A stretch of DNA of 64,000 bases, taken from positions 6,057,336-6,121,335 of the forward strand of contig NC_084618.1 in NCBI RefSeq assembly GCF_033978795.1. Reading direction: 5' to 3'. The position numbers and the translations under genes are program-made. Shown here one piece after another: positions 54,231-64,000 of this stretch (position 1 is its first letter; each line of letters starts with the position of its first letter). Origin of the DNA: Nerophis ophidion. Taxonomy: Eukaryota; Chordata; Actinopteri; Syngnathiformes; Syngnathidae. The notes below the pieces were generated by a model. That model had not been told where the DNA came from and made no database searches. It was given only the letters and a program-made list of their open reading frames with translations.

Positions 54231-54423
54231 GAGATGCGCGGATAGGCAATTATGTCATCCGCAACCGAATCACTAAAGTCGTCATCCACCCGAACAACAT
54301 TTCATCAAAGCTACACCTGCCCGTTGATATATTTTTAATATAGACCAGGGGTAGGGAACCTATGGCTCTAGAGCCAGATGTGGCTCTTTTGATGACTGCA
54401 TCTGGCTCTCAGATATATCTGAC
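54231..54423. mobile_element. Two hAT-like end fragments
   Basis: AGAGATGCGCGGATAGGCAA (54231) and CAGGGGTAGGGAACCTATGG (54346). Each is a left end without its right partner. Confidence 0.55.
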
Positions 54424-55133
54424 CATGGATGAAGTACTGGCTGTCCAGAGTCGAGACCCAGGATGGACTCGGATGACCAGGATGAGCCCGAAATTTTCAT
54501 TTCGGGCTCCAGTACTCTGGAATGCCCTCCCGGTAACAGTTCGAGATGCCACCTCAGTAGAAGTATTTAAGTCTCACCTTAAAACTCATTTGTATACTCT
54601 AGCCTTTAAATAGACTCCCTTTTTAGACCAGTTGATCTGCCGTTTCTTTTCTTTTTCTCTTATGTCCCACTCTCCCTTGTGGAGGGCGTCCGGTCCGATC
54701 CGGTGGCCATGTACTGCTTGCCTGTGTATCGGTTGGGGACATCTCTACGCTACTGATCCGCTTGAGATGGTTTCCTGTGGACGGGACTCTCGCTGTTGTC
54801 TTGGATCCGCTTTGAACTGAACTCTCGCGGCTGTGTTGGAGCCACTATGGATTGAACTTTCACAGTATCATGTTAGACCCGCTCGACATCCATTGCTTTC
54901 GGTCCCCTAGAGGGGGGGGTGGGGTTGCCCACATCTGAGGTCCTCTCCAAGGTTTCTCATAGTCAGCATTGTCACTGGCGTCCCACTGGATGTGAATTCT
55001 CCCTGCCCACTGGGTGTGAGTTTTCCTTGCCCTTTTGTGGGTTCTTCCGAGGATGTCGTAGTCGTAATGATTTGTGCAGCCCTTTGAGACATTTGTGATT
55101 TGGGGCTATATAAATAAACATTGATTGATTGAT
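54424..55133 (+). mobile_element. CR1/L2-type LINE 3' end (C5)
   Basis: CATGGATGAAGTACTGGCTG, then APVLWNALPVTVRDATSVEV and the 3'UTR to ATAAACATTGATTGATTGA. The first 60 bp are a rearranged UTR piece (compare 44599-44660). Confidence 0.82.
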
Positions 55134-55239
55134 TGAGCTGACATTGCTGAACACGATAATTATGAATAATTCCTCTGGAATTCACAGTGCTAAAAATACC
55201 GCACCTGTTCAAGAAGTCGCATTAATGGTAAGAAGTATT
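55134..55239. other. Short spacer
   Basis: No feature recognised. Confidence 0.4.
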
Positions 55240-56045
55240 TTATGTCACGATGGGGGGGGTCGCAGTTTGCTGCGGGGTCGTTCTCCCTGGCGGATAGAAC
55301 AGCAAGATATAGCGACATTAGCTCGGATTCAGACTCAAATTTCAGCGGGTAAAGCGATCCAACAGATTAGCCATGTATTGAAACGGATGGTTGGAGTATG
55401 GCGGCAGATAGCGAAAACGAATTTGAAGAAGAAACTGAAGCTATTGAGCGAATAGCTATTGAAGCTATTCGGCGATCGCCTTCTAACCAACGCTTGAGTG
55501 TCGCAGGGTATCCATACATCTCTGTGCCATGTCTTTCGTAGCAGACCAAACGAGGGACTTTCGCATCTTTTGACTTGGAGCAACTTAAATCCGTCGATTG
55601 GTAAGTGTTTGTTTGGCATTAAATGTGGGTGCAGGGAAAGCATGGATGCAAATATAGCTACAAATGTACATACAGCTAGCCTAAATATAGCATGTTAGCA
55701 TCGATTAGCTGGCAGTCATGCCGCGACCAAATATGTCTGATTAGCACATAAGTCAATAACATCAACAAAGCTCACCTTTGTGATTTCGTTGACTTTATCG
55801 TTGGAAATGCATCTGCTTTGAGCGTCGCGGGATATCCACACATCTCTGTGTCATGTCTGTCGTAGCATCGCCGGTAAAATGTGCAGACCAAACAATTAGC
55901 ATGTCAACTTGAAATCGTCCCTGATGGTGTTGCTACACCCTCTGACAACACACCGACGAGGCATGATGTCTCCAATGTACGGAAAACAGTCGAAAAAACT
56001 CGGTTTTTGTAATGTGTTTGAGAAAATGGCGGTTATTTGAATGAC
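55240..56045. mobile_element. Kolobok-like fragment K3
   Basis: AGCAAGATATAGCGACATTA...AACGGATGGTTGGAGTATGG (acidic ORF remnant, + strand), a TTGGTAAGTGTTTGTTTGGC splice-like junction, one single-copy version of the 162-bp array monomer (reverse) and the THAP start in reverse near 55965. Termini are missing. Confidence 0.7.
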
Positions 56046-56290
56046 TCTTACCATATTATGTTAGGTTAACATAGCAGGCACCTTCTCGGTTGGTTATTTA
56101 TGCCTCATATAACGTAGACTTATTCAGCCTGTTGTTCACTATTCTTTATTTTATTTTAAATTGCCTTTCAAATGTCTATTCTTGGTGTTGGGTTTTATCA
56201 AATACATTTCCCCAAGAAATGTGACTCCTATATGTTTTTCTCCTTCTTTATCATGCATTTTTGGCAGGTGCGACTTATACTCCAGAGCGA
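56046..56290. other. Intronic sequence ending in a DNA-element fragment
   Basis: Ends GTGCGACTTATACTCCAGAG, resembling a common fish MITE end. Its last 11 bases CAGAGCGACTT are the target duplication of Rex3 R5. Confidence 0.5.
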
Positions 56291-57528
56291 CTTCCATCCA
56301 TCCATCCATCCATCATCTTCCGCTTATCCGAGGTCGGGTCGCGGGGGCAACAGCCTAAACAGGGAATCCCAGACTTCCCTATCTCCAGCCACTTCGTCTA
56401 GCTCTTCCCGGGGGATCCCGAGGCGTTCCCAGGCCAGCCGGGAGACATAGTCTTCCCAACGTGTCCTGGGTCTTCCCCGTGGCCTCCTACTGGTCAGATG
56501 TGCCCTAAACACCTCCCTAGGGAGGCGTTCGGGTGGCATCCTGACCAGATGCCCGAACCACCTCATCTGGCTCCTCTTGATGTGGAGGAGCAGCGGCTTT
56601 ACTTTGAGTTCCTCCCGGATGGCAGAGCTTCTCACCCTATCTCTAAGGGAGAGACTCATTTGGGCCGCTTGTACCCGTGATCTTATCCTTTCGGTTCTTT
56701 TTTTTTTTTTTTTAGTTTAGTTTTAGTTTATTAAGGATCCCCATTAGTCTACACCGCAGTGGAGACTATTCTTCCTGGGGTCCAGGCAAAAAACATCACA
56801 CAACCACAGAACAAACGATTAAAATGCAGTACAACATGATCCAATAATAAATTGTCATAATACAAAAATAGCAACAACAAAGAACCAAAAAATACTAATA
56901 GATGTTGTTACTTAATTTTCATACCAAAGATAAAAATAGCAATATAAAAATAGATATACTGTATACATTTTTGCAAAAATAAAACAAATAACTAATGGCC
57001 TAAAACACATTAGTGTACCAAAGACAAACAATAAGTGACGAAAAAGTATCATCCATCCATTTTCTGCTGCTTATCCCATAATCAATAAAATACTCAATAG
57101 TCAATAAAAACAGTCATGACATTAGGTACAATCTAAAATAATCTCTTTACGCAATACTTCTCCTTTTAGTTTATTCTTAAAGCCCACTATGCTGGTGATT
57201 GATAGCAGATATTGTGGAAGTCTATTCCAGTAAGTGATTGCCCGATACATTACAGTCTTTTTCAAAACATCACTTTTGGGTTTAAGACGGGTGAGCGCAC
57301 CTCTTTGGGCTAGCCTGGTACCGTAGTTGTGACTGTCACTGGCAAGCAAGAGCTGAGAATACAGATATGAGGGTTTATGGTATGTATAGATGTCATGACC
57401 CAAAAGCTCATGACCATAGGTGAGGATGGGAATGTAGATCGACCGGTAAATTGAGAGCTTTGCCTTTCGGCTCAGCTCCTTCTTCACCACAACGGATCGG
57501 CACAACGTCCGCATTACTGAAGACGCCG
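56291..57528 (-). mobile_element. Rex3 R5, 11-bp target duplication, split by a LINE
   Basis: Rex3 3' part at 56291-56696 and its 5' part at 57398-57528. Flanked by CAGAGCGACTT (56280-56290 and 57529-57539). The gap holds a poly(A)-tailed LINE fragment. Confidence 0.88.
56697..57397 (-). mobile_element. LINE 3' end (ITYWNRLPQYL family) inside R5
   Basis: Starts with poly-T (a minus-strand poly(A) tail) and TTAGTTTATTAAGGATCCCC. A minus frame reads GALTRLKPKSDVLKKTVMYR then AITYWNRLPQYLLSITSIVG, the C-terminal motif seen in CR1/L2-like LINE proteins. The same insertion is in R7. Confidence 0.82.
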
Positions 57529-57539
57529 CCAGAGCGACT

Positions 57540-57636
57540 TATACTCCGAAAAAAACGGTAGTTGTATTCGGTGTTAAAAAATACACGGCTCTCACGGAAA
57601 CACATTTTTAAATATTTGGCTTTCATGGTTCTCATC
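57540..57636. mobile_element. MITE and hAT end fragments between Rex3 copies
   Basis: ATACTCCGAAAAAAACGGTA, then GGCTCTCACGGAAACACATT and GGCTTTCATGGTTCTC, the same hAT end as in 9825-9960. Repeated at 58780-58872 and 60114-60210. Confidence 0.7.
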
Positions 57637-58768
57637 CATCCATCATCTTCCGCTTATCCGAGGTCGGGTCGCGGGGGCAGCAGCCTAAGCAGGAAGCCCA
57701 GACTTCCCTCTCCCCAGCCACTTCGTCTAGCTCTTCCGGGGGGATCCCGAGGCGTTCCCAGGCCAGCCGGGAGACATAGTCTTCCCAACGTGTCCTGGGT
57801 CTTCCCCGTGGCCTCCTACCAGCTGGACGTGCCCTAAACACCTCCCTAGGGAGGCGTTCGGGTGGCATCCTGACCAGATGCCCGAACCACCTCATCTGGC
57901 TCCTCTCCATGTGGAGGAGCAGCGGCTTTACGTTGAGTTCCTCCCGGATGGCAGAGCTTCTCACCCTGCTGTAGCTGCGTGTGTCAAATACGAGTCATTA
58001 AATGACTCCCGCCTCCTGGTGGTAGAGGGCGCTAGTGATCCTTCTTGCGACTACTCGGCTGCAGAAGAAGTGACAACAAGCAGCAAGAGTGACCAGCGAT
58101 TGTTTATTTTTCCCTCTCGCTTGCACTTTTAACATGGAGGATTAAATATCTAAAATAAAACAGTTTTCTAAACTGGACTTTCAATGGAAGCAGGAGGTAA
58201 TAAAGGAAGATCTCCATCGAAACAGAGAGGCTTTTAAAACTGAAGAAAGATAAGGAAGACTTCTATAAACAAGTTATCGATGCTTTTGATCGGAAGGAGC
58301 TGCGCATGGACTTCATTTATAAGTAAAGGTAAGACCATAGCTCGGTTGGTAGAGTGGCCGTGCCAGCAACTTGAGGGTTGCAGGTTCGATTCCCGCTTCT
58401 GCCATCCTAGTCACTGCTGTTATGTCCTTGGGCAAGACACTTTACCCACCTGCTCCCAGTGACACCCACACTGGTTTAAATGTAACTTAAATATTGGGTT
58501 TCACTATGTAAAGCGCTTTGAGTCACTAGAGAAAAGCGCTATATAAATATAATTCACTTCACTTCACTTCATCTCTAAGGGAGAGACCTGGAAACTCATT
58601 TGGGCCGCTTGTACCCGTGATCTTATCCTTTCGGTCATGACCCAAAGCTCATGACCATAGGTGAGGATGGGAGCGTAGATTGACCGGTAAATTGAGAGCT
58701 TTGCCTTCCGGCTCAGCTCCTTCTTCACCACAACGGATCGGTAGAACGTCCGCATTACTGAAGACGCC
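57637..58768 (-). mobile_element. Rex3 R6, hybrid copy carrying the retro-insert
   Basis: 57637-57966 is the 3' part and 58569-58768 the 5' part. Between them is a 600-bp insert ending in SINE B. The left junction and insert are as in R8. The 5' break at CGCCAGAGCGACTT is as in R5. Confidence 0.82.
57967..58568 (+). mobile_element. Composite retro-insert ending in SINE B
   Basis: 57967-58332 (TAGCTGCGTGTGTCAAATAC; AACATGGAGGATTAAATATC) is of unknown family. 58333-58568 is a + strand SINE B (ATAGCTCGGTTGGTAGAGTG; GGTTCGATTCCC; tail AAAGCGCTATATAAATATAA). The same composite is at 60541-61142. Confidence 0.75.
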
Positions 58769-58872
58769 GCCAGAGCGACTTATACTCCGAAAAATACGGT
58801 AGTTGTATTCGGGTGTTAAAAAATACACGGCTCTCACGGAAACACATTTTTAAATATTTGGCTTTCATGGTT

Positions 58873-60102
58873 CTCATCCATCCATCATCTTCCGCTTATC
58901 CGAGGTCGGGTCGCGGGGGCAGCAGCCTAAGCAGGGAAGCCCAGACTTCCTCTCCCCAGCCACTTCGTCTAGCTCTTCCGGGGGGATCCCGAGGCGTTCC
59001 CAGGCCAGCCGGGAGACATAGTCTTCCCAACGTGTCCTGGGTCTTCCCCGTGGCCTCCTACTGGTCATACGTGCCCTAAACACCTCCCTAGGGAGGCATT
59101 CGGGTGGCATCCTGACCAGATGCCCGAACCACCTCATCTGGCTCCTCTCCATGTGGAGGAGCAGCGGCTTTACTTTGAGTTCCTCCCGGATGGCAGAGCT
59201 TCTCACCCTATCTCTAAGGGAGAGACTCATTTGGGCCGCTTGTACCCGTGATCTTATCCTTTCGTTTTTTTTTTTTTTTTTTAAAGTTTAGTTTTAGTTT
59301 ATTAAGGATCCCCATTAGTCTACACCGCAGTGGAGACTATTCTTCCTGGGTCCAGGCAAAAAACATCACACAACCACAGAACAAACGATTAAAATGCAGT
59401 ACAACATGATCCAATAATAAATTGTCATAATACAAAAATAGCAACAACAAAGAACCAAAAAATACTAATAGATGTTGTTACTTAATAATTTTCATACCAA
59501 AGATAAAAATAGCAATATAAAAATAGATATACTGTATACATTTTTGCAAAAATAACACAAATAACTAATGGCCTAAAACACATTAGTTTACCAAAGACAA
59601 ACAATAAGTGACGAAAAAGTATCATCCATCCATTTTCTGCTGCTTATCCCATAATCAATAAAATACTCAATAGTCAATAAAAACAGTCATGACATTAGGT
59701 ACAATCTAAAATAATCTCTTTACGCAATACTTCTCCTTTTAGTTTATTCTTAAAGCCCACTATGCTGGTGATTGATAGCAGATATTGTGGAAGTCTGTTC
59801 CAGTAAGTGATTGCCCGATACATTACAGTCTTTTTCAAAACATCACTTTTGGGTTTAAGACGGGTGAGCGCACCTCTTTGGGCTAGCCTGGTACCGTAGT
59901 TGTGACTGTCACTGGCAAGCAAGAGCTGAGAATACAGATATGAGGGTTTATGGTATGTATAGATGTCATGACCCAAAAGCTCATGACCATAGGTGAGGAT
60001 GGGAACGTAGATCGACCGGTAAATTGAGAGCTTTGCCTTCCGGCTCAGCTCCTTCTTCACCACAACGGATCGGTACAACGTCCGCATTACTGAAGACGCC
60101 GC
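58873..60102 (-). mobile_element. Rex3 R7, hybrid copy carrying the LINE insert
   Basis: Its left junction with the hAT fragment and its first 180 bp match R6/R8. From CTACTGGTCA (59057) onward it matches R5, including the LINE insertion (59265-59969) and the CAGAGCGACTT break. Confidence 0.82.
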
Positions 60103-60210
60103 CAGAGCGACTTATACTCCGAAAAACACGGTAGTTGTATTCGGTGTTAAAAAATACACGGCTCTCACGGAAACACATTTTTAAATATTTGGCTTTCATG
60201 GTTCTCATCC

Positions 60211-61553
60211 ATCCATCATCTTCCGCTTATCCGAGGTCGGGTCGCGGGGGCAGCAGCCTAAGCAGGGAAGCCCAGACTTCCCTCTCTCCAGCCACTTCGT
60301 CTAGCTCTTCCCGGGGGATCCCGAGGCGTTCCCAGGCCAGCCGGGAGACATAGTCTTCCCAACGTGTCCTGGGTCTTCCCCGTGGCCTCCTACCAGCTGG
60401 ACGTGCCCTAAACACCTCCCTAGGGAGGCGTTCGGGTGGCATCCTGACCAGATGCCCGAACCACTTCATCTGGCTCCTCTCGATGTGGAGGAGCAGCGGC
60501 TTTACGTTGAGTTCCTCCCAGATGGCAGAGCTTCTCACCCTGCTGTAGCTGCGTGTGTCAAATGCGAGTCATTAAATGACTCCCGCCTCCTGGTGGTAGA
60601 GGGCGCTAGTGATCCTTCTTGCGACTACTCGGCTGCAGAAGAAGTGACAACAAGCAGCAAGAGTGACCAGCGATTGTTTATTTTTCCCTCTCGCTTGCAC
60701 TTTTAACATGGAGGATTACATATCTAAAATAAAACAGTTTTCTAAACTGGACTTTCAATGGAAGCAGGAGGTAATAAAGGAAGATCTCCATCGAAACAGA
60801 GAGGCTTTTAAAACTGAAGAAAGATAAGGAAGACTCTATAAACAAGTTATCGATGCTTTTGATCGGAAGGAGCTGCGCATGGACTTCATTTATAAGTAAA
60901 GGTAAGACCATAGCTCGGTTGGTAGAGAGGCCGTGCCAGCAACTTGAGGGTTGCAGGTTCGATTCCCGCTTCTGCCATCCTAGTCACTGCTGTTATGTCC
61001 TTGGGCAAGACACTTTACCCACCTGCTCCCAGTGACACCCACACTGGTTTAAATGTAACTTAAATATTGGGTTTCACTATGTAAAGCGCTTTGAGTCACT
61101 AGAGAAAAGCGCTATATAAATATAATTCACTTCACTTCACTTCATCTCTAAGGGAGAGACCTGGAAACTCATTTGGGCCGCTTGTACCCGTGATCTTATC
61201 CTTTCGGTCATGACCCAAAGCTCATGACCATAGGTGAGGATGGGAACGTAGATCGACCGGTAAATTGAGAGCTTTGCCTTCCGGCTCAGCTCCTCCTTCA
61301 CCACAAGGGATCGGTACAACGTCCGCATTACTGAAGACGCCGCACCGATCCGCCTGTCGATCTCACGATCCACTCTTCCCCCACTCGTGAACAAGACTCC
61401 TAGGTACTTGAACTCCTCCACTTGGGCAGGGTCTCCTCCTAGATGGCACTCCACCCTTTTCGGGGCGAGAACCATGGACTCGGACTTGGAGGTGCTGATT
61501 CTCATTCCGGTCGCTTCACACTCGGCTGCGAACCGATCCAGTGAGAGCTGGTT
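60211..61553 (-). mobile_element. Rex3 R8, longest copy of the cluster, split by the retro-insert
   Basis: 60211-60540, insert 60541-61142, then 61143-61553. It continues past the R5-type breakpoint (GACGCCGCACCGATCCGCCT) to codons LSLDRFAAECEATGMRIST, ending at 61553. Hence it is a separate insertion event from R5. Confidence 0.85.
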
Positions 61554-62213
61554 CCCGAGCTGTGCTCTAGAATGTGTTATCGCCCTCCCGGCAGCACATA
61601 TCCAGGGCAACGTAAGAGACTCGGTACTTAACCCGGCGTGCACGGCATGGAATGGGAAAAGCGGAGGATGAAAAGACGAATGTGATTTGTTCCATCTTGA
61701 CTTGTCAGATGACGTGAAGGTGTAGAAAGAGAAGAGGCCTGTGCAGAAAGCGTAATGAGAAGGGAACACTGATTTGAAATGCAGGTCCCGCAGGCATCCG
61801 ACAAAACGCAAATTTTCCGCACATTTCTGGATCTGGCGTGGATTTGTGGGTTGAAGCTCGCAAGGAAGGCAGACTTAAGTGATGACAATTAGGAGAGTTG
61901 ATTGGTGCACAAATAGACTGCAGTCGCATCTTTGAGTTGGATTCCGGCACAATCTTGCGGGCACGGATGAACAATCCGATGGGAAAATATTGTGCGAGCA
62001 GTGCAAAACGGTGGTTAAAAACAAAGCGTTGAAAAGGAGTATATTCCGCCAGGCTTTGAGAATCAATTAAGCGTTGCTAAAGGCTGATTAAATTATTGGA
62101 ATTACTTTGCAGCAGGCTGCTGTCTTGCCACTGGAACATCTCTCTCTCGCTCTCTTTCTGCATATAAAAATACAGTAGGACTTTAGAAGGCTTGCCAGGG
62201 CTGTTACCGCGAC
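61554..62213. other. Apparently single-copy intronic island
   Basis: No repeat match in the window. Overlapping small frames on the minus strand have no recognisable family. Candidate conserved noncoding sequence. Confidence 0.4.
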
Positions 62214-62215
62214 TA

Positions 62216-63929
62216 CAAACCCCGTTTCCATATGAGTTGGGAAATTGTGCAGGATGTAAATATAAACGGAATACATCAAATCATTTTCAACCCATATTCA
62301 GTCGAATATGCTACAAAGACAACATATTTGATGTTCAAGCAAATAATCGTTAACTTAGAATTTGATGCGGCAACACGGCGACCGAGAAGTGGTGAAAAGT
62401 GGCAATAAATACTGATAAAGTTGAGGAATGCTCATCAAACACTTATTTGGAACATCCCACAGGTGTGCGGGCTAATCGGGAACAGGTGGGTGCCATGATT
62501 GGGTATAAAAACAGCTTCCCAAAAAAAATGCTCAGTCTTTCACAAGAAAGGATGGGGCGAGGTACACCCCTTTGTCCACAACTGCGTGAGCAAATAGTCA
62601 AACAGTTTAGAACAACGTTTCTCAAAGTGCAATTGCAAGAAATTTAGGGATTTCACATCTACGGTCCATAATATCATCAAAAGGTTCAGAGAATCTGGAG
62701 AAATCACTTCGATCCCTTAGATGGCACTGTATCAAATCTCTAAAGGATATCACCACATGGGCTCCGGAACACTTCAGAAAACCACTGTCACGAAATACAG
62801 TTGGTCGCTACATCTGTAAGTGCAAGTTAAAGCTCTACTATGCAAAGCGAAAGCCATTTATCAACAACATCCAAAAAACGCCGCCGGCTTCTCGCGGCCC
62901 AAGATCATCTAAGATGGACTGATGCAAAGTAGAAAAGGGTTCTTTGGTCTGACGAGTCCACATTTCAAATTATTTTTGGAAATATTCGACATCGTGTCAT
63001 CCGGACCAAAGGGGAAGCGAACTATCCAGATTGTTCTAGACGCAAAGTTCAAAAGCCAGCATCTGTGATGGTATGGGGGTGCATTAGTGCCCAAGGCATG
63101 GGTAACTTACACATCTGTGAAGGCACCATTAATGCTGAAAGGTACATACAGGTTGTGGAACAACATATGCTGCCATCTAAGCGACGTCTTTTTCATGGAC
63201 GCCCCTGCTTATTTCAGCAAGACAACGCCAAGCCTCATTCAGCACGTGTTACAACAGCGTGGCTTCGTAAAAATAAGAGTGCGGGTACTTTCCTTGCCCG
63301 CTTGCAGTCCAGACGTGTCTCCCGTCGAAAATGTGTGGCGCATTATGAAGCGTAAAATACGACAGAGGAGACCCCGGACTGTTGAACAATTGAAGCTCTA
63401 CATAAAACAAGAATGGGAAAGAATTTCAATTTCAAAGCTTCAACAATTTGTGTTATCGACTGTTATCGACAAAAGTTCAAAATCCAGCATCTGTGATGGT
63501 ATGGGGGTGCATTAGTGCCCATTGAATGACCGTGACCTTCGATCCCTCAGACGGCACTGTATCAAAAACCGACATCACTCTCTAAAGGATATCACCACAT
63601 GGGCTCAGGAACACTTCAGAAAACCACTGTCACTAAATACAGTTTCCTCAGTTCCCAAACGTTTATTGAGTGTTGTTAAAAGAAAAGGTGATGTAACACA
63701 GTGGTGAACATGCCCTTTCCCAACTACTTTGGCACTTGTTGCAGCCATGAAATTTTTAGTCAATTATTATTTGAAAAAAAAAAAATAAAGTTTATGAGTT
63801 TGAACATCACATATCTTGTCTTTGTAGTGCATTCAACTGAATTTGGGTTGAAAATGATTCGCAAATCATTGTATTCCGTTTATATTTACATCTAACACAA
63901 TTTCCCAACTCATATAGAAACAGGGTTTG
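62216..63929 (+). mobile_element. Tc1-like transposon TcB, scrambled
   Basis: CAAACCCCGTTTCCATATGA...TATAGAAACAGGGTTTG, 1714 bp, bounded by TA (62214-62215 and 63930-63931). Same family as TcA. An internal deletion near 62707 and an insertion of two out-of-place transposase segments at about 63467-63640 disrupt the gene. Confidence 0.9.
62553..63707 (+). pseudogene. Tc1-like transposase pseudogene of TcB
   Basis: Starts MGRGTPLCPQLREQIVKQF at 62553. The HTH region is frameshifted by small indels near 62625-62650, and about 48 bp are deleted at 62707. The three catalytic acidic residues remain visible (WSDEST near 62945; FQQDNAKPH near 63212; SPVENVW near 63318), unlike TcA. After KLQQFV two segments that belong upstream are inserted, then the normal end SVPKRLLSVVKRKGDVTQW follows. 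Frames change at least four times, so no functional protein is possible. Confidence 0.85.
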
Positions 63930-63931
63930 TA

Positions 63932-64000
63932 AGGTGCAAGGTGCAGTAGAAAAAGAAGAAGGTGGTGGAAAGGAAGAAGGTAAAGAAAAGCCAAGGTGAG
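63932..64000. other. Purine-rich intronic end of window
   Basis: AAGAAGG-rich sequence with nothing else recognised. Confidence 0.5.

Noticed and set aside
1..64000. A coding exon of dock1 on the minus strand
   Set aside because: Expected from mammalian synteny, but no minus-strand frame resembles a DOCK protein. The window probably lies within one dock1 intron if synteny holds.

Overview
This is a teleost fish genomic window made almost entirely of transposable elements. It carries one recognisable host gene. Fish-type signatures include Rex3/RTE LINE 3' ends with (GATG)n tails, tRNA-headed fish SINEs, Tc1-like elements, several hAT families, THAP-bearing Kolobok-like elements and TA microsatellites. 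I cannot name the species.

Host gene: two coding exons of INSYN2A (inhibitory synaptic factor 2A, formerly FAM196A) lie on the + strand. The large first coding exon is 14141-15354, with an acceptor directly upstream and a GTAAGT donor. A 72-base second coding exon is 33932-34003. The reading phase joins exactly across the 18.6-kb intron. The next exon is not found before 64000, so the following intron exceeds 30 kb. Everything else is intronic or upstream sequence.

Layout. 0.2-5.4 kb: a Tc1-type fold-back and a nest of four elements (a TAGAGATGTCCGATAA-ended element holding a Kolobok-like element and a solo LTR, which itself holds a second solo LTR). 5.4-13.9 kb: hAT snap-back H1, SINEs, a twin-primed Rex3 with a 13-bp target duplication, Z-type elements, and a 0.9-kb palindromic Tc1 MITE just upstream of the exon. 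14.1-15.4 kb: INSYN2A exon. 15.4-33.5 kb: a decayed Tc1-like transposon 80 bp past the donor, hAT H2, a near-complete Rex3 3' half with a 12-bp target duplication, a hAT element with an exact 8-bp target duplication inside a LINE, more Rex3, Z and fold-back elements. 33.9-34.0 kb: second exon. 34.3-40.3 kb: a 6-kb hierarchical minisatellite bounded by what look like degenerate hAT ends. 40.8-49.2 kb: nested hAT, Rex3, LINE, Tc1 and SINE insertions. 49.4-53.5 kb: a Kolobok-like element whose interior has expanded into 13 copies of a 162-bp unit. 53.5-64 kb: LINE and Kolobok fragments, a Rex3 tandem cluster shaped by unequal recombination, and a second scrambled Tc1-like transposon.

I found no new protein system. 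The unusual biology is structural: two satellites apparently born inside DNA transposons, deep dated nesting, and transposon-templated tandem duplication around a conserved synaptic gene. Family assignments come from recognised motifs, not from a search.
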